Positions 50,613 through 57,690 of a stretch of DNA of 57,690 nucleotides are shown here, piece by piece (the first letter of the stretch is position 1; every line of letters begins with the position of its first letter). This stretch comes from an uncultured Bradyrhizobium sp. Lineage in GTDB: Bacteria > Pseudomonadota > Alphaproteobacteria > Rhizobiales > Xanthobacteraceae. Location of the stretch: positions 1-57,690 of the forward strand of contig NZ_CAKZJO010000062.1 of assembly GCF_936943645.1 (NCBI RefSeq), given 5' to 3'. The notes under the pieces are model-generated. The model saw nothing but the letters and a program-made list of their open reading frames with translations, did not search any database and had not been told where the DNA came from. The position numbers were made by a program, and so were the translations under genes.

Positions 50613-51569
50613 CTACGCCCTGATATTGTTGTCCTTCACCACCTTGCCCCAAGTGGCGACCTGCTTGTCGAAGAAGGTCTTGAAGGCGGCGCCGTCCTGG
50701 AGCAGCAGCGTCATGTGCTGCGTCTCCTTCAGCTGGGTCGCAGTCGCTGGCTCGCTCAGGATCTCCTTGGACGCCGCCGCGAAGGCCGCGACGACGTCGG
50801 GCGGCGTCCCGGTGGGCGCGAAGATGCCCCACCAGGCCAGCGTCTCGAAATCGGGAAAGCCCGCCTCGATTGCGGTCTGCGTGTCAGGCAAGGCCGGCAG
50901 CCGCTCGCGGCCGAGCTGCAGGACCGGATGCAGCATGTTGGTGCCGAGCTGGGCGGCGACCAGCGCCGCCGATCCCGCGATCAGATCGACATGGCCGCCG
51001 AGCACGTCGTTCATGGCCGGCCCGCCGCCGCGATAGGGCACGTGCATGATCTCGACGCCGGCCTTGCTGCCGAGCACGGTCATGGCGAGATGGCCGAGCG
51101 TGCCGATGCCGACCGAGGCATATTTCACCGCACCCGGCGTTGCCTTGCAGGCCGCGACCACATCGGCAAAACTCTTGTAGGGACGGCCGGCGCCGGCCGC
51201 GATCACGTAAGGCGCGGTGCCGACCAGCAGCACCGGCATCAGCTCGCGCTCGACGTCCACCGGCGGTTTGTCGAGGATCGACGGAATCACGGCGTGGGAA
51301 TCGAAGGTGACCAGGAACGAGGTGCCGTCCGCGGGGCTCTTGGCAACCTGTGCCGCCCCGAGCGCGCCGGCCGCGCCGGACTTGTTCTCGACCACGACGA
51401 TGCGGTTGAGTTTCGTCTGCAGGCTGGCCTGCAGCAGCCGCGCCATCGCATCGGTCGATCCGCCCGGCGGAAACGGCACGACCAGCGTGATCTTGCTCGC
51501 TTGCGCCATCGCCGGCGTCAGCGCGAGAACGGCCGGCGCGGCCAGCAGCGTGCGTCGTGTGATTGTCAT
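50613..51569 (-). CDS. TctC/Bug-family tripartite tricarboxylate transporter binding protein
   Basis: 318 residues from the ATG at 51569 with AGGGAGGGGACC upstream; the longer in-frame version is not conserved. A Tat- or Sec-like signal TRRTLLAAPAVLALTPAMA spans about 4-22. The mature protein has the Bug features ITLVVPFPPGGSTDAMARLL, VVENKSGAAGALGA and VPYRGGGPAMNDVLGG. Binds a carboxylate in the periplasm. No TctA/TctB membrane genes are nearby, so it is an orphan working with a distant transporter or as a sensor. Confidence 0.93.
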   Translation of the reverse strand: MTITRRTLLAAPAVLALTPAMAQASKITLVVPFPPGGSTDAMARLLQASLQTKLNRIVVVENKSGAAGALGAAQVAKSPADGTSFLVTFDSHAVIPSILDKPPVDVERELMPVLLVGTAPYVIAAGAGRPYKSFADVVAACKATPGAVKYASVGIGTLGHLAMTVLGSKAGVEIMHVPYRGGGPAMNDVLGGHVDLIAGSAALVAAQLGTNMLHPVLQLGRERLPALPDTQTAIEAGFPDFETLAWWGIFAPTGTPPDVVAAFAAASKEILSEPATATQLKETQHMTLLLQDGAAFKTFFDKQVATWGKVVKDNNIRA

Positions 51570-51618
51570 GGTCCCCTCCCTTTTTGTCCGCGCCCGGCTT
51601 TTTGCTCTTTGGCGCTTG

Positions 51619-51990
51619 TTACGTCGTCCCGAAACCGGACCCCGCTTTCTTGTATTCTGGCCGAGGCGGACTGAAGATGTCCAGCACCCGGGCGCCGTCG
51701 GGACCGGCGCGCATGGTGTGCGGCACATTGCCGGGCGTGCGCCAGAAGTCACCCTTCTTCACGGCGATCTCCTCGTCGCCCTGGACGCGGATGGCGGAGC
51801 CGTCGAGCAGGACGCCCCATTGCTCCTCGGGGTGATGATGCAGCGTGCCTTGCGCATGCGGGGCCAGCGTCACCACCGACAGCATCGCCTGCTCGCCGGA
51901 GAAGATTCGCGTGGTCACGCCGGCCGCGAGCTCGCGGAACAGGCCGTCGGCGGGATTATCGATGTTGTGAAACTCGTCCTTCTGGCTCAT
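51619..51990 (-). CDS. Single-domain cupin protein
   Basis: 123 residues, one cupin barrel. Metal ligands are suggested by GTLHHHPEEQWGVLLDG (three histidines and a Glu) and GNVPHTMRAG. Cupins of this size act as isomerases, dioxygenases or small-ligand sensors. It lies between the binding-protein and RraA-type genes, on the same strand, so it is likely co-transcribed and related to the same catabolic substrate. Confidence 0.85.
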   Translation of the reverse strand: MSQKDEFHNIDNPADGLFRELAAGVTTRIFSGEQAMLSVVTLAPHAQGTLHHHPEEQWGVLLDGSAIRVQGDEEIAVKKGDFWRTPGNVPHTMRAGPDGARVLDIFSPPRPEYKKAGSGFGTT

Positions 51991-52017
51991 GCCGTCCTCC
52001 CCTGCATTCTTCCTTGA

Positions 52018-52656
52018 TCAGGACTTGCCGTAGGAGCCCTGGTAGCGGCCCTCGCGGATCGCCTTCATGGTCTCCTCCTCGCGCGCGACCTGGGCGCGCA
52101 CGGCTTCCAGCAGCGCGGCGGCGCCCGCGGCAGGAAACGACACCACGCCATCCTCGTCGCCGACGACGATGTCGCCGGGGGAGATCACGCTGCCGCCGAT
52201 GGAGACAGGCACGTTGATCTCGCCGGGACCGTTCTTGTAGGGGCCGCGATGGATCACCGCGCGGGCGTAGCAGGGAAAATCGTCGGCGGCGAAAGATGCG
52301 ACATCGCGGATCGCGCCGTCGATGACGTAGCCTTCGGCTTTGCGCCATTGCGCGATATTCTTCATGATCTCGCCGACCAGCGCGCGGGTCTCGTCGCCGC
52401 CGCCGTCGACCACGATGACGTCGCCGGGCCCGACCAGCTCCAGCGCGCGGTGGATGGCGAGATTGTCGCCGGGGCGGGTACGCACGGTGAAAGCCGTCCC
52501 GACCAGCTTGGCACCGCGATGATAAGGCCGCAGCCCCACCGCGCCCGGCAACCGGGCGAGGTTATCTGATATGACCGAGGTCGGCGCACCGCGAAAGCCC
52601 TCGATGATCCCGGCCGGCGGCTTCGGCACGCTGTTCGCTGCGATGGTGATCGTCAT
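52018..52656 (-). CDS. RraA-like / 4-hydroxy-4-methyl-2-oxoglutarate aldolase family protein
   Basis: 212 residues from the ATG at 52656; an in-frame TTG two codons earlier is less likely. The class II aldolase/RraA fold shows VIVVDGGGDETRALVGE, then VIDGAIRDV, where the Arg-Asp pair supports metal and substrate binding, and SPGDIVVGDEDGVVSFP. Because the catalytic RD pair is retained and the neighbours are catabolic, an aldolase or decarboxylase of a 2-keto dicarboxylic acid is more likely than an RNase E regulator. Confidence 0.9.
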   Translation of the reverse strand: MTITIAANSVPKPPAGIIEGFRGAPTSVISDNLARLPGAVGLRPYHRGAKLVGTAFTVRTRPGDNLAIHRALELVGPGDVIVVDGGGDETRALVGEIMKNIAQWRKAEGYVIDGAIRDVASFAADDFPCYARAVIHRGPYKNGPGEINVPVSIGGSVISPGDIVVGDEDGVVSFPAAGAAALLEAVRAQVAREEETMKAIREGRYQGSYGKS

Positions 52657-52677
52657 GTCCAAAAATCCTTCCGTCGA

Positions 52678-54195
52678 TTAATCGGCGTGCGCCCGCGCCT
52701 TCGCCGGCATGATCCGGAAGGCGCGCCCTTCCTTCATCCATGCTGCGCGCTCGTCGCGCAACAGCGTTCTGCGAACCTTGCCCGAATCGTCGCGCGGCGG
52801 GGCGCTGACGATCTCGAAGCTTTCAGGGTGCTTGTAGCGGCTGAGCCGATCCTTCAGAAAGTCGGCCATGCCGTCGGCGATGGCCTGGCCATCCATATCT
52901 GCCTCCGGCTCGATGATGGCGTGCACGCGCTGGCCCAATTCCGGATCGGGCAATCCAACCACGACACAGGAGCGCACGCCGGGCGCCTCGGAGACGGCCG
53001 CCTCGACCTCGGCCGGATAGATGTTGGCGCCGCCGCGCAGCACCATGTCGGCCAGCCGGTCGCCGAGATAGAGATAGCCCTCCGCATCCAGCCTGCCGAT
53101 ATCGCCGAGCGATTCCCAGCCGTCGCCGCGGCGCTTCGGCTCGGCGCCAAGATAATGATAGGTGGCGTCCTTGCCGTCATTGTTCAGGAAATAGATTTCG
53201 CCGGTCTCGCCCGGCGCGACGTCCTTGCCGTCCTCGCCGATGATGCGTAAGCGCGCCATCTCGCCGATCTTGCCGACCGAGCCCTTGTGCGTCAGCCATT
53301 CCGTGCCCGAGATGATGCAGGAGCCCTGCCGTTCGGTGCCGCCATAAAGCTCCCAGATTCGCTCCGGCCCGAGCCAGGCGATCCAGTTCTCCTTCAGCCA
53401 GGGCGGCATCGGCGCGGCCATATGAAACACGGTCTGCAGGCTCGACAAATCATAGGCTTTGCGCACATGCTCCGGCAGCGCCCAGATCCGGTGCATCATG
53501 GTCGGCACGAAATTGACCCATTGCACCCGCTCGCGCTCGATCTGGCGCAGCGTCTCCTCGGCGTCGAACTTGACGAGGCCGGTGAGCTGGCCCCCGGTGA
53601 ACAGCGCGTAATGCGACACGATGAACGGCGCATTGTGATAGAGCGGGCCGGGATTGAGCAGCGAGACGCCGAAGGGAATGCTGAGCGGCGGCGCCGCGAC
53701 GGTATCGGTCACCGCCGGCTGATGATCGAGGATCACCTTTGGCCGCCCGGTCGAGCCGCCTGAGGTCATCGCCTTCCAGTAGCGCGCGACCGGCAGGTTG
53801 AGCGGCTCGTCCGAAAAACCTTGCGGCACGAAGTCGGCGGGCAGACGGTTCGGCGCGTTCCAGTCGGCCTCGCCGCCGACCACCAGCGCGGGCTTGAGGA
53901 TGTCGAGCACCGCGGCGGCCTCACCCCGCGGCAGCCGCCAGGACAGCGAGGTCGGCGTCGCCCCGCATTTCCACACCGCGAAGGAGGTCTCGAAGAACGC
54001 GTTGCCATTGGGCAAGCCGATCGCAACGAAGTCGCCCGGCTTGACGCCCTTGGCCATGAACGCCCGCGCGCGCCGGTTGGCGCCGCGCTCGAGCTCCTCC
54101 CATGTCAGCATGTCCTGCCCATGACGGATGGCGACGGTACCTCGCGGTTTGCGTTCAGCGTACCAGCGCGGCACGTCGGACAGGGGCAGCAGCAT
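52678..54195 (-). CDS. Acid-CoA ligase (ANL superfamily)
   Basis: 505 residues from the ATG at 54195 (MLLPLSDVPRWY); longer in-frame versions lack family sequence. P-loop MTSGGSTGRPKV, adenylate-binding LYGGTERQGS, YLGDRLADMVLRGG hinge region, and a C-terminal DDSGKVRRTLL with the catalytic Lys. Activates a carboxylic acid to its CoA thioester. It is the first gene of a leftward set with the RraA-like, cupin and TctC-like genes, with gaps of 21-49 bases. Confidence 0.9.
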   Translation of the reverse strand: MLLPLSDVPRWYAERKPRGTVAIRHGQDMLTWEELERGANRRARAFMAKGVKPGDFVAIGLPNGNAFFETSFAVWKCGATPTSLSWRLPRGEAAAVLDILKPALVVGGEADWNAPNRLPADFVPQGFSDEPLNLPVARYWKAMTSGGSTGRPKVILDHQPAVTDTVAAPPLSIPFGVSLLNPGPLYHNAPFIVSHYALFTGGQLTGLVKFDAEETLRQIERERVQWVNFVPTMMHRIWALPEHVRKAYDLSSLQTVFHMAAPMPPWLKENWIAWLGPERIWELYGGTERQGSCIISGTEWLTHKGSVGKIGEMARLRIIGEDGKDVAPGETGEIYFLNNDGKDATYHYLGAEPKRRGDGWESLGDIGRLDAEGYLYLGDRLADMVLRGGANIYPAEVEAAVSEAPGVRSCVVVGLPDPELGQRVHAIIEPEADMDGQAIADGMADFLKDRLSRYKHPESFEIVSAPPRDDSGKVRRTLLRDERAAWMKEGRAFRIMPAKARAHAD

Positions 54196-54425
54196 CGGGC
54201 GTTTCCACTTCGTCTTCTTGGCGTCGCCCCGAGTGAGGCGCTCGGAAGGCGAAGTGTAGCAGCCGGCCAGCGCGGCGCTGTGACTCCCGCGCCACGTCAA
54301 GCACAAAATGTCAGCATTGCAGCCATGAAATTCCCGGGTTCCACGGGTGACAAGCCGGCGATAAAGGGGCAAAAATCTGGCTCGACTCAGTTTGGGTTGA
54401 GTTTTCCAGGGAATGCTCTCGTAGA

Positions 54426-55046
54426 ATGTCGTCAGTGATTGCATTGCGTCGTGCGGCGCTGTTTCTCGTGGCCGCAGCAGGATCTCTTCTGCTGACGCAG
54501 TCGCATGCCCAGGCGCAGTGGTGGAAGCGCGCGCCGGTCGATTTCGAGGAATGCGCCGACGTTGCCGAGAAAGCCGCGACCAAGGCCGAGAAGACCTCCG
54601 CGCTTGCCGACTGCAACGCCAAGTTCGCCGGCCGCCGCAAGGCCGGCGGCGGCTATTCCTATTACGACTTCCTTCAGGACCGCACCTTCGACATCGCCGG
54701 GCCCAACCCGACGCCGGAGGAGCAGAAGAAGATCGACGCAGCCTATACCGCCTATCTCGCCAAAGAGCGCCGCAACAACGAAGCGGCCGAGGCCATGGCA
54801 CGGCAGCAGCGCGAGCAGCAGGAACAGCAGATGCAACGGCTCCAGCAGGTCGCGCTGAGAACCGACGTCGAACGCGTGCCGGTGCCGGTCGAGCGACCGA
54901 AGGTGCAGCAGACCGTCGGCCAACGGAAGGGCGCCCCCTGCACCAAAGGCTCCTTCTCCTGCGAATGGCCGCGGCTGTCGGAAGGCCTGAACGACCTGAA
55001 GAAGCTGTTCAACCCGACGCCGACCAAGCCGGCGAAGAAGGGCTGA
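54426..55046 (+). CDS. Hypothetical secreted protein with Gln-rich coiled coil
   Basis: 206 residues. A signal peptide spans about 1-30 (FLVAAAGSLLLTQSHAQAQ). Mature part: a Cys-containing helical segment (FEECADVAEKAATKAEK), then a Gln/Arg/Glu-rich stretch (REQQEQQMQRLQQ) that may form a coiled coil, and a C-terminal region with a Cys pair (CTKGSFSCEWPR) and a Lys-rich tail. No family recognised; likely periplasmic. Confidence 0.78.
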   Translation: MSSVIALRRAALFLVAAAGSLLLTQSHAQAQWWKRAPVDFEECADVAEKAATKAEKTSALADCNAKFAGRRKAGGGYSYYDFLQDRTFDIAGPNPTPEEQKKIDAAYTAYLAKERRNNEAAEAMARQQREQQEQQMQRLQQVALRTDVERVPVPVERPKVQQTVGQRKGAPCTKGSFSCEWPRLSEGLNDLKKLFNPTPTKPAKKG

Positions 55047-55104
55047 GCTGGACTTGCGCGGTCTCAGGCGATCGCAATTGAGCGAAAGGCTCGCGCCACA
55101 TCCT

Positions 55105-55300
55105 CGCTGTCGTCCCGGACAAGCGTAGATCTCGACGACGCGAAGCGTTGTCGGGAGCGGAGCGCCGATCCGGGACCCATACCCACAGGGCGTGGTTATT
55201 GCCCGCAGCGGGTCACTCCGAGTCCCCGTAACCACATCTTCCTGTGGCTATGGGTCCCGGATCCGCGCGCGCTCAGGGCGCGCTTGTCCGGGACGACGAC
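55105..55300. repeat. Composite inverted-repeat element, family A (long variant)
   Basis: The outer arms are CTGTCGTCCCGGACAAGCG and CGCTTGTCCGGGACGACG. The inner arms are GATCCGGGACCCATACCCAC and CTGTGGCTATGGGTCCCGG. The left arm carries an extra insert with CGACGACGCGAAGCGTTGTC, itself an inverted repeat. This is the longest copy in the window and fills the gap between convergent genes. Confidence 0.85.
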
Positions 55301-55333
55301 TGGGGATGTCGCACCACCTGCGCAGGCAACGCC

Positions 55334-55549
55334 TCACTTCGTGCGCTTCTTCTTGCTGTGCTTCGGTTTGGCCACCGGCACATCCGCTGGCGCCGTGACC
55401 GTCGGCGAGGTGCCCAATTGCGACCTGCTCTCCTGCAATCGCCTGTCGTATCCCGGAGAGTTCTGGACCGTCGGTGGCCTTGCATGGGCCAGCGTCGATG
55501 CGCAGCACACCATTGCCAGCGCCAGTCCCGTCATCCAACAACGCTTCAT
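55334..55549 (-). CDS. Small secreted Lys-rich protein
   Basis: 71 residues with GAGGAGG before the ATG. A signal peptide spans about 1-23 (MTGLALAMVCCASTLAHA). The mature part of 48 residues is polar and ends in a basic tail (KHSKKKRTK). It lies 18 bases downstream of the ketopantoate-reductase-like gene on the same strand. No family recognised. Confidence 0.68.
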   Translation of the reverse strand: MKRCWMTGLALAMVCCASTLAHARPPTVQNSPGYDRRLQESRSQLGTSPTVTAPADVPVAKPKHSKKKRTK

Positions 55550-55567
55550 CGCGCACCTCCTCGCGCT

Positions 55568-56575
55568 TTAGGACACGCCACGGATCTGCTGCGGCGTCAG
55601 CCGCGGCGGTCCGTTGCCGGCGGCTTCGGCCTCCCTGATCAGCGCAACAATACGGCGCATCAGCGGCACGTCGACATGATTTTGCGCGGCGAGCGCAATG
55701 ACTGCACCTTGCAGATAGTCGATCTCGGTCTTGCGGCCCTGCTTCAGGTCCTGCCACATCGAGGAGCGCGCCTCCGGATCGATCTTCATCGTCCGCCCCA
55801 GGATCGCGTTGAAGATCCCATCCGGCAGTCGCAACAAGGTCGGAGACCAGTTCATCGGAATCGGCGTCGATGAGACCGGCGTGATACCTGCCGCTTTCAG
55901 CGCGGCCAGCCCCTCCGCCATCTGGTCTGCGAACAGCCGCCGCCAGTCGCGGTTCGCCAATTGCGCGGCGAGCGGCATGTCCGACAGCGCGCTGAGGGCG
56001 TTGTTCAGATTGATGATCAGCTTGCCCCATTGCACGCCGGTGATGTCGGCGCTGGCGCGCACGCTGAGGCCCGGCACCGAAAGCGCTGCGGCCGTGTTCT
56101 CGGCGTCCGCGCCGATATGGATGTCGCCGGAGGTCGAGCGGTGGAAACGCCCCTCGCCCATTGCGATCACGTTGAACGGCACCATGCCGGCGAGCACGCG
56201 GCGGCCACCGAGACGCTCGCGCAGCACCGCGACATTGCCGACACCGTTCTGGAGCGAGACGATGACGGCATCCTCGGGCGCATGCCGCGCGATCTGATCC
56301 GCGACATCGGCGGTGTCCGCGCTCTTGACGCAGACCAGCACGATGCCGGCGCTGTGAAGGATCGCGGGATCCTCCGAAAGCGCGAGCTGGCCCGCGCCGA
56401 GCTTCCGCTCGGAGCCGTCGAAGTCCGTCAGACGCAGGCCGAACCGTTCGATCTCGGTCTTCACCCGCGGCCGCACCAGCAGCGCGACACGGCGGCCGCC
56501 GGCCGCCAGCATGCCGCCGACGAAACAGCCGATGGCACCGGCGCCAGCCACCACGATCGGTCGATCCGCAATCAC
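55568..56575 (-). CDS. Ketopantoate reductase (PanE/ApbA) family protein, copy 2
   Basis: 335 residues. NADP-binding VVAGAGAIGCFVGGMLAAGG is at about 8-27. VLVCVKSADT carries the catalytic Lys and VQWGKLIINLNNALSAL the conserved Lys/Asn motif. The fold and key residues are complete, so it should be an active 2-keto acid reductase. Its exact substrate is uncertain because no pantothenate genes are adjacent and a paralogue lies at 42007. Confidence 0.9.
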   Translation of the reverse strand: MIADRPIVVAGAGAIGCFVGGMLAAGGRRVALLVRPRVKTEIERFGLRLTDFDGSERKLGAGQLALSEDPAILHSAGIVLVCVKSADTADVADQIARHAPEDAVIVSLQNGVGNVAVLRERLGGRRVLAGMVPFNVIAMGEGRFHRSTSGDIHIGADAENTAAALSVPGLSVRASADITGVQWGKLIINLNNALSALSDMPLAAQLANRDWRRLFADQMAEGLAALKAAGITPVSSTPIPMNWSPTLLRLPDGIFNAILGRTMKIDPEARSSMWQDLKQGRKTEIDYLQGAVIALAAQNHVDVPLMRRIVALIREAEAAGNGPPRLTPQQIRGVS

Positions 56576-56736
56576 TGAACTCGCTCCTTGAACGTGCTGC
56601 CTTCGATAGCAGAGGCGAGGCCGGCAACCAATCGCGCCACAGCCGCCTTGTAACCGTCACGAGTGCCCCATATGTTTTTGCCCCGGGGGCAGTCAGCGGC
56701 GAGCGCTCGCCGGACGAGACGCCAAAGGAGAGCACC

Positions 56737-57309
56737 ATGGGTCTACTCGACGTCCTCAACGGCATGCAGAACGGCCCGCGCGGGCCCTCGACGCCGAGCT
56801 CCGAGAAATCCTCCGGCGGCATGTCGCCAATGACCATGGCGCTGCTCGGCCTGCTCGCCTGGAAGGCGTTCAAGCACATGACCGCAAACCAGTCGGGGAC
56901 GGCGCCGCAACCGTCACCGACCCCGGCCCCGCCGCCGGTGAACGCGGACAGCGGCGGTCTTGGCGGTCTCGGAGGTCTGCTCAAGGGCGGCCTCGGCGGC
57001 CTGCTCGCCGGCGGCGCCGCCGGCACCGTGCTGAGCGGCGGCCTCGGCGATCTCCTCAACCAGCTCCAGCAGGGCGGCCACGGCGAGGCCGCGAATTCCT
57101 GGGTCGGCAAGGGCCAGAACAAGCCGATCGCGCCGGGCGATCTCGCCAGCGCCCTCGGCGCCGATCAGATCGAGAGCCTGTCCGCCCAGAGCGGCCTGTC
57201 GCGCGAGGAGCTGCTCAGCGGCCTCAGCCAATATCTGCCGCAGGTGATCGACCATCTGACGCCGGACGGACGGCTGCCAACCGAGAACGAACTCTCGGGC
57301 AGAATCTAG
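56737..57309 (+). CDS. YidB-family (DUF937) protein
   Basis: 190 residues. An N-terminal segment with a possible hydrophobic helix (MTMALLGLLAWKAF) and a Pro-rich linker are followed by a Gly/Leu-rich region (GGLGGLGGLLKGGLGGLLAG) and the conserved C-terminal DUF937 domain (SWVGKGQNKPIAPGDLASAL; REELLSGLSQYLPQVIDHLT; GRLPTENEL). Function not established; often near stress genes, as here. GGAG precedes the ATG. Confidence 0.88.
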   Translation: MGLLDVLNGMQNGPRGPSTPSSEKSSGGMSPMTMALLGLLAWKAFKHMTANQSGTAPQPSPTPAPPPVNADSGGLGGLGGLLKGGLGGLLAGGAAGTVLSGGLGDLLNQLQQGGHGEAANSWVGKGQNKPIAPGDLASALGADQIESLSAQSGLSREELLSGLSQYLPQVIDHLTPDGRLPTENELSGRI

Positions 57310-57351
57310 TCAGACCTTGATCGACACGCTTTCGGGAAGGGGAGCACACTC

Positions 57352-57624
57352 ATGAGCATGGGCGGCCTGTTGTGGATCATCGTCGTCGGCTTCATCGCCG
57401 GCCTCATCGCGCGCTGGCTGGCGCCGGGGCCGAACAATCCGAGCGGCTTCATCCTCACCACCATCCTCGGCATCGCCGGCGCGTTTCTCGCGACCTTCGT
57501 CGGCCAGGCCATCGGCCATTACAGCCCCGACCAGGGCGCCGGCTTCATCACGGCCACCATCGGCGCGGTGGTGGTGCTGTTCATCTGGCACCGGCTGGTG
57601 GCGAGCGGCGTGATCAAGGGCTGA
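57352..57624 (+). CDS. GlsB/YeaQ/YmgE-family stress-response membrane protein
   Basis: 90 residues, three hydrophobic helices. Family features are LWIIVVGFIAGLIARWLAPG, then GFILTTILGIAGAFLATFVG and ATIGAVVVLFIWHRLV. Small inner-membrane protein linked to general stress response in other bacteria. It lies 42 bases after the YidB-type gene and is probably co-transcribed. Confidence 0.92.
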   Translation: MSMGGLLWIIVVGFIAGLIARWLAPGPNNPSGFILTTILGIAGAFLATFVGQAIGHYSPDQGAGFITATIGAVVVLFIWHRLVASGVIKG

Positions 57625-57632
57625 ACACACTC

Positions 57633-57690
57633 CCTGTCGTCCCGGACAAGCGCGCCCTAAGCGCGCGCAGATCCGGTACCCATAACCCCA
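57633..57690. repeat. Family A element cut by the window end
   Basis: Left outer arm CTGTCGTCCCGGACAAGCGC with the CGCCCTAAGCGCG mini-palindrome, followed by GATCCGGTACCCATAACCCC. The right half lies outside the window. Confidence 0.75.

Noticed and set aside
50278..54195. Genomic island inserted at the tRNA-Arg gene
   Set aside because: No integrase, no duplicate of the tRNA 3' end and no shift in composition were seen within the window.
54385..54405. ACTCA...TGAGT hairpin followed by TTT as a terminator
   Set aside because: The stem is only five base pairs, no plus-strand gene ends before it, and it sits in the leader of the 54426 gene; too weak to list as a feature.
54196..54801. N-terminal extension of the acid-CoA ligase frame
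   Set aside because: It runs antisense through the start of the secreted protein gene and shows no ligase sequence; the family begins at the ATG at 54195.
3464..57690. Recurrent repeats as a possible CRISPR array
   Set aside because: Copies are dispersed over 54 kb, are inverted rather than regular direct repeats, have no unique equal-length spacers, and no cas genes are present.

Overview
The window looks like chromosomal DNA of a Bradyrhizobium-type alphaproteobacterium. The GC content is high and codon use is strongly GC3-biased. Gene density is high, with many transporters and acid-CoA enzymes. Intergenic gaps are littered with two families of inverted-repeat elements (arms such as CTGTCGTCCCGG / CCGGGACGACAG around GGGACCCATAACC, and CCCTCCCCTGGAGGGGGAGG), a pattern I associate from memory with Bradyrhizobium genomes. 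There is no phage, insertion sequence, integrase or CRISPR array. About sixty protein genes and one tRNA-Arg(CCU) are supported.

Layout. 0.1-3.4 kb: polar amino acid ABC permease and ATPase translationally coupled to a degenerate SDR and a muconate-cycloisomerase-type enolase-superfamily enzyme. 3.7-6.6 kb: HIT protein, NADH pyrophosphatase NudC, PfkB sugar kinase, Lrp-type regulator. 6.6-10.3 kb: an OmpR-type two-component system facing a set of small secreted proteins and a sterol-desaturase-like membrane enzyme. 10.4-15.3 kb: six-helix chemoreceptor, phosphomannomutase/phosphoglucomutase, a MntA-HepT toxin-antitoxin pair, and a retropepsin-like protease. 15.4-24.7 kb: HrpB helicase, UDP-glucose dehydrogenase, acyltransferase, DNA polymerase I, LysE exporter. 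24.9-29.8 kb: an orphan binding protein with a DctA-type symporter, an MDR reductase, and a three-repeat cysteine-rich secreted protein.

29.9-35.2 kb is the clearest pathway: flavin monooxygenase, benzoate-CoA-ligase-type enzyme, MarR regulator, maleylpyruvate isomerase and gentisate 1,2-dioxygenase. I read it as aryl-acid activation to a CoA thioester, ring hydroxylation, and gentisate ring cleavage. Two almost identical palindromic sites precede the two forward transcription units, one lying on a good sigma-70 -10 box. 35.4-40.7 kb: a sulfonate/nitrate-type ABC importer, an FAD oxidoreductase and a divergent LysR. 41-45 kb: enoyl-CoA hydratase, ketopantoate-reductase-like protein, hydrolase, acyl-CoA dehydrogenase. 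45-47.5 kb: LysR divergent from a doxX-dsrE-tlpA operon that looks like a periplasmic sulfur/thiol module. 47.5-57.7 kb: metallohydrolase, aldehyde dehydrogenase, tRNA, a TctC/cupin/RraA/CoA-ligase catabolic set, small secreted proteins, a second ketopantoate-reductase-like gene, and YidB- and YmgE-type stress proteins.

The points I find most worth following are the twin operators of the CoA-gentisate cluster, the loss of the proofreading residues in DNA polymerase I, the RstA-box-like direct repeat at the two-component locus, the SDR lacking its Tyr/Lys pair, the orphan binding protein coupled to a secondary symporter, and the doxX-dsrE-tlpA operon. All functional assignments come from motif reading and family knowledge; no database search was run.
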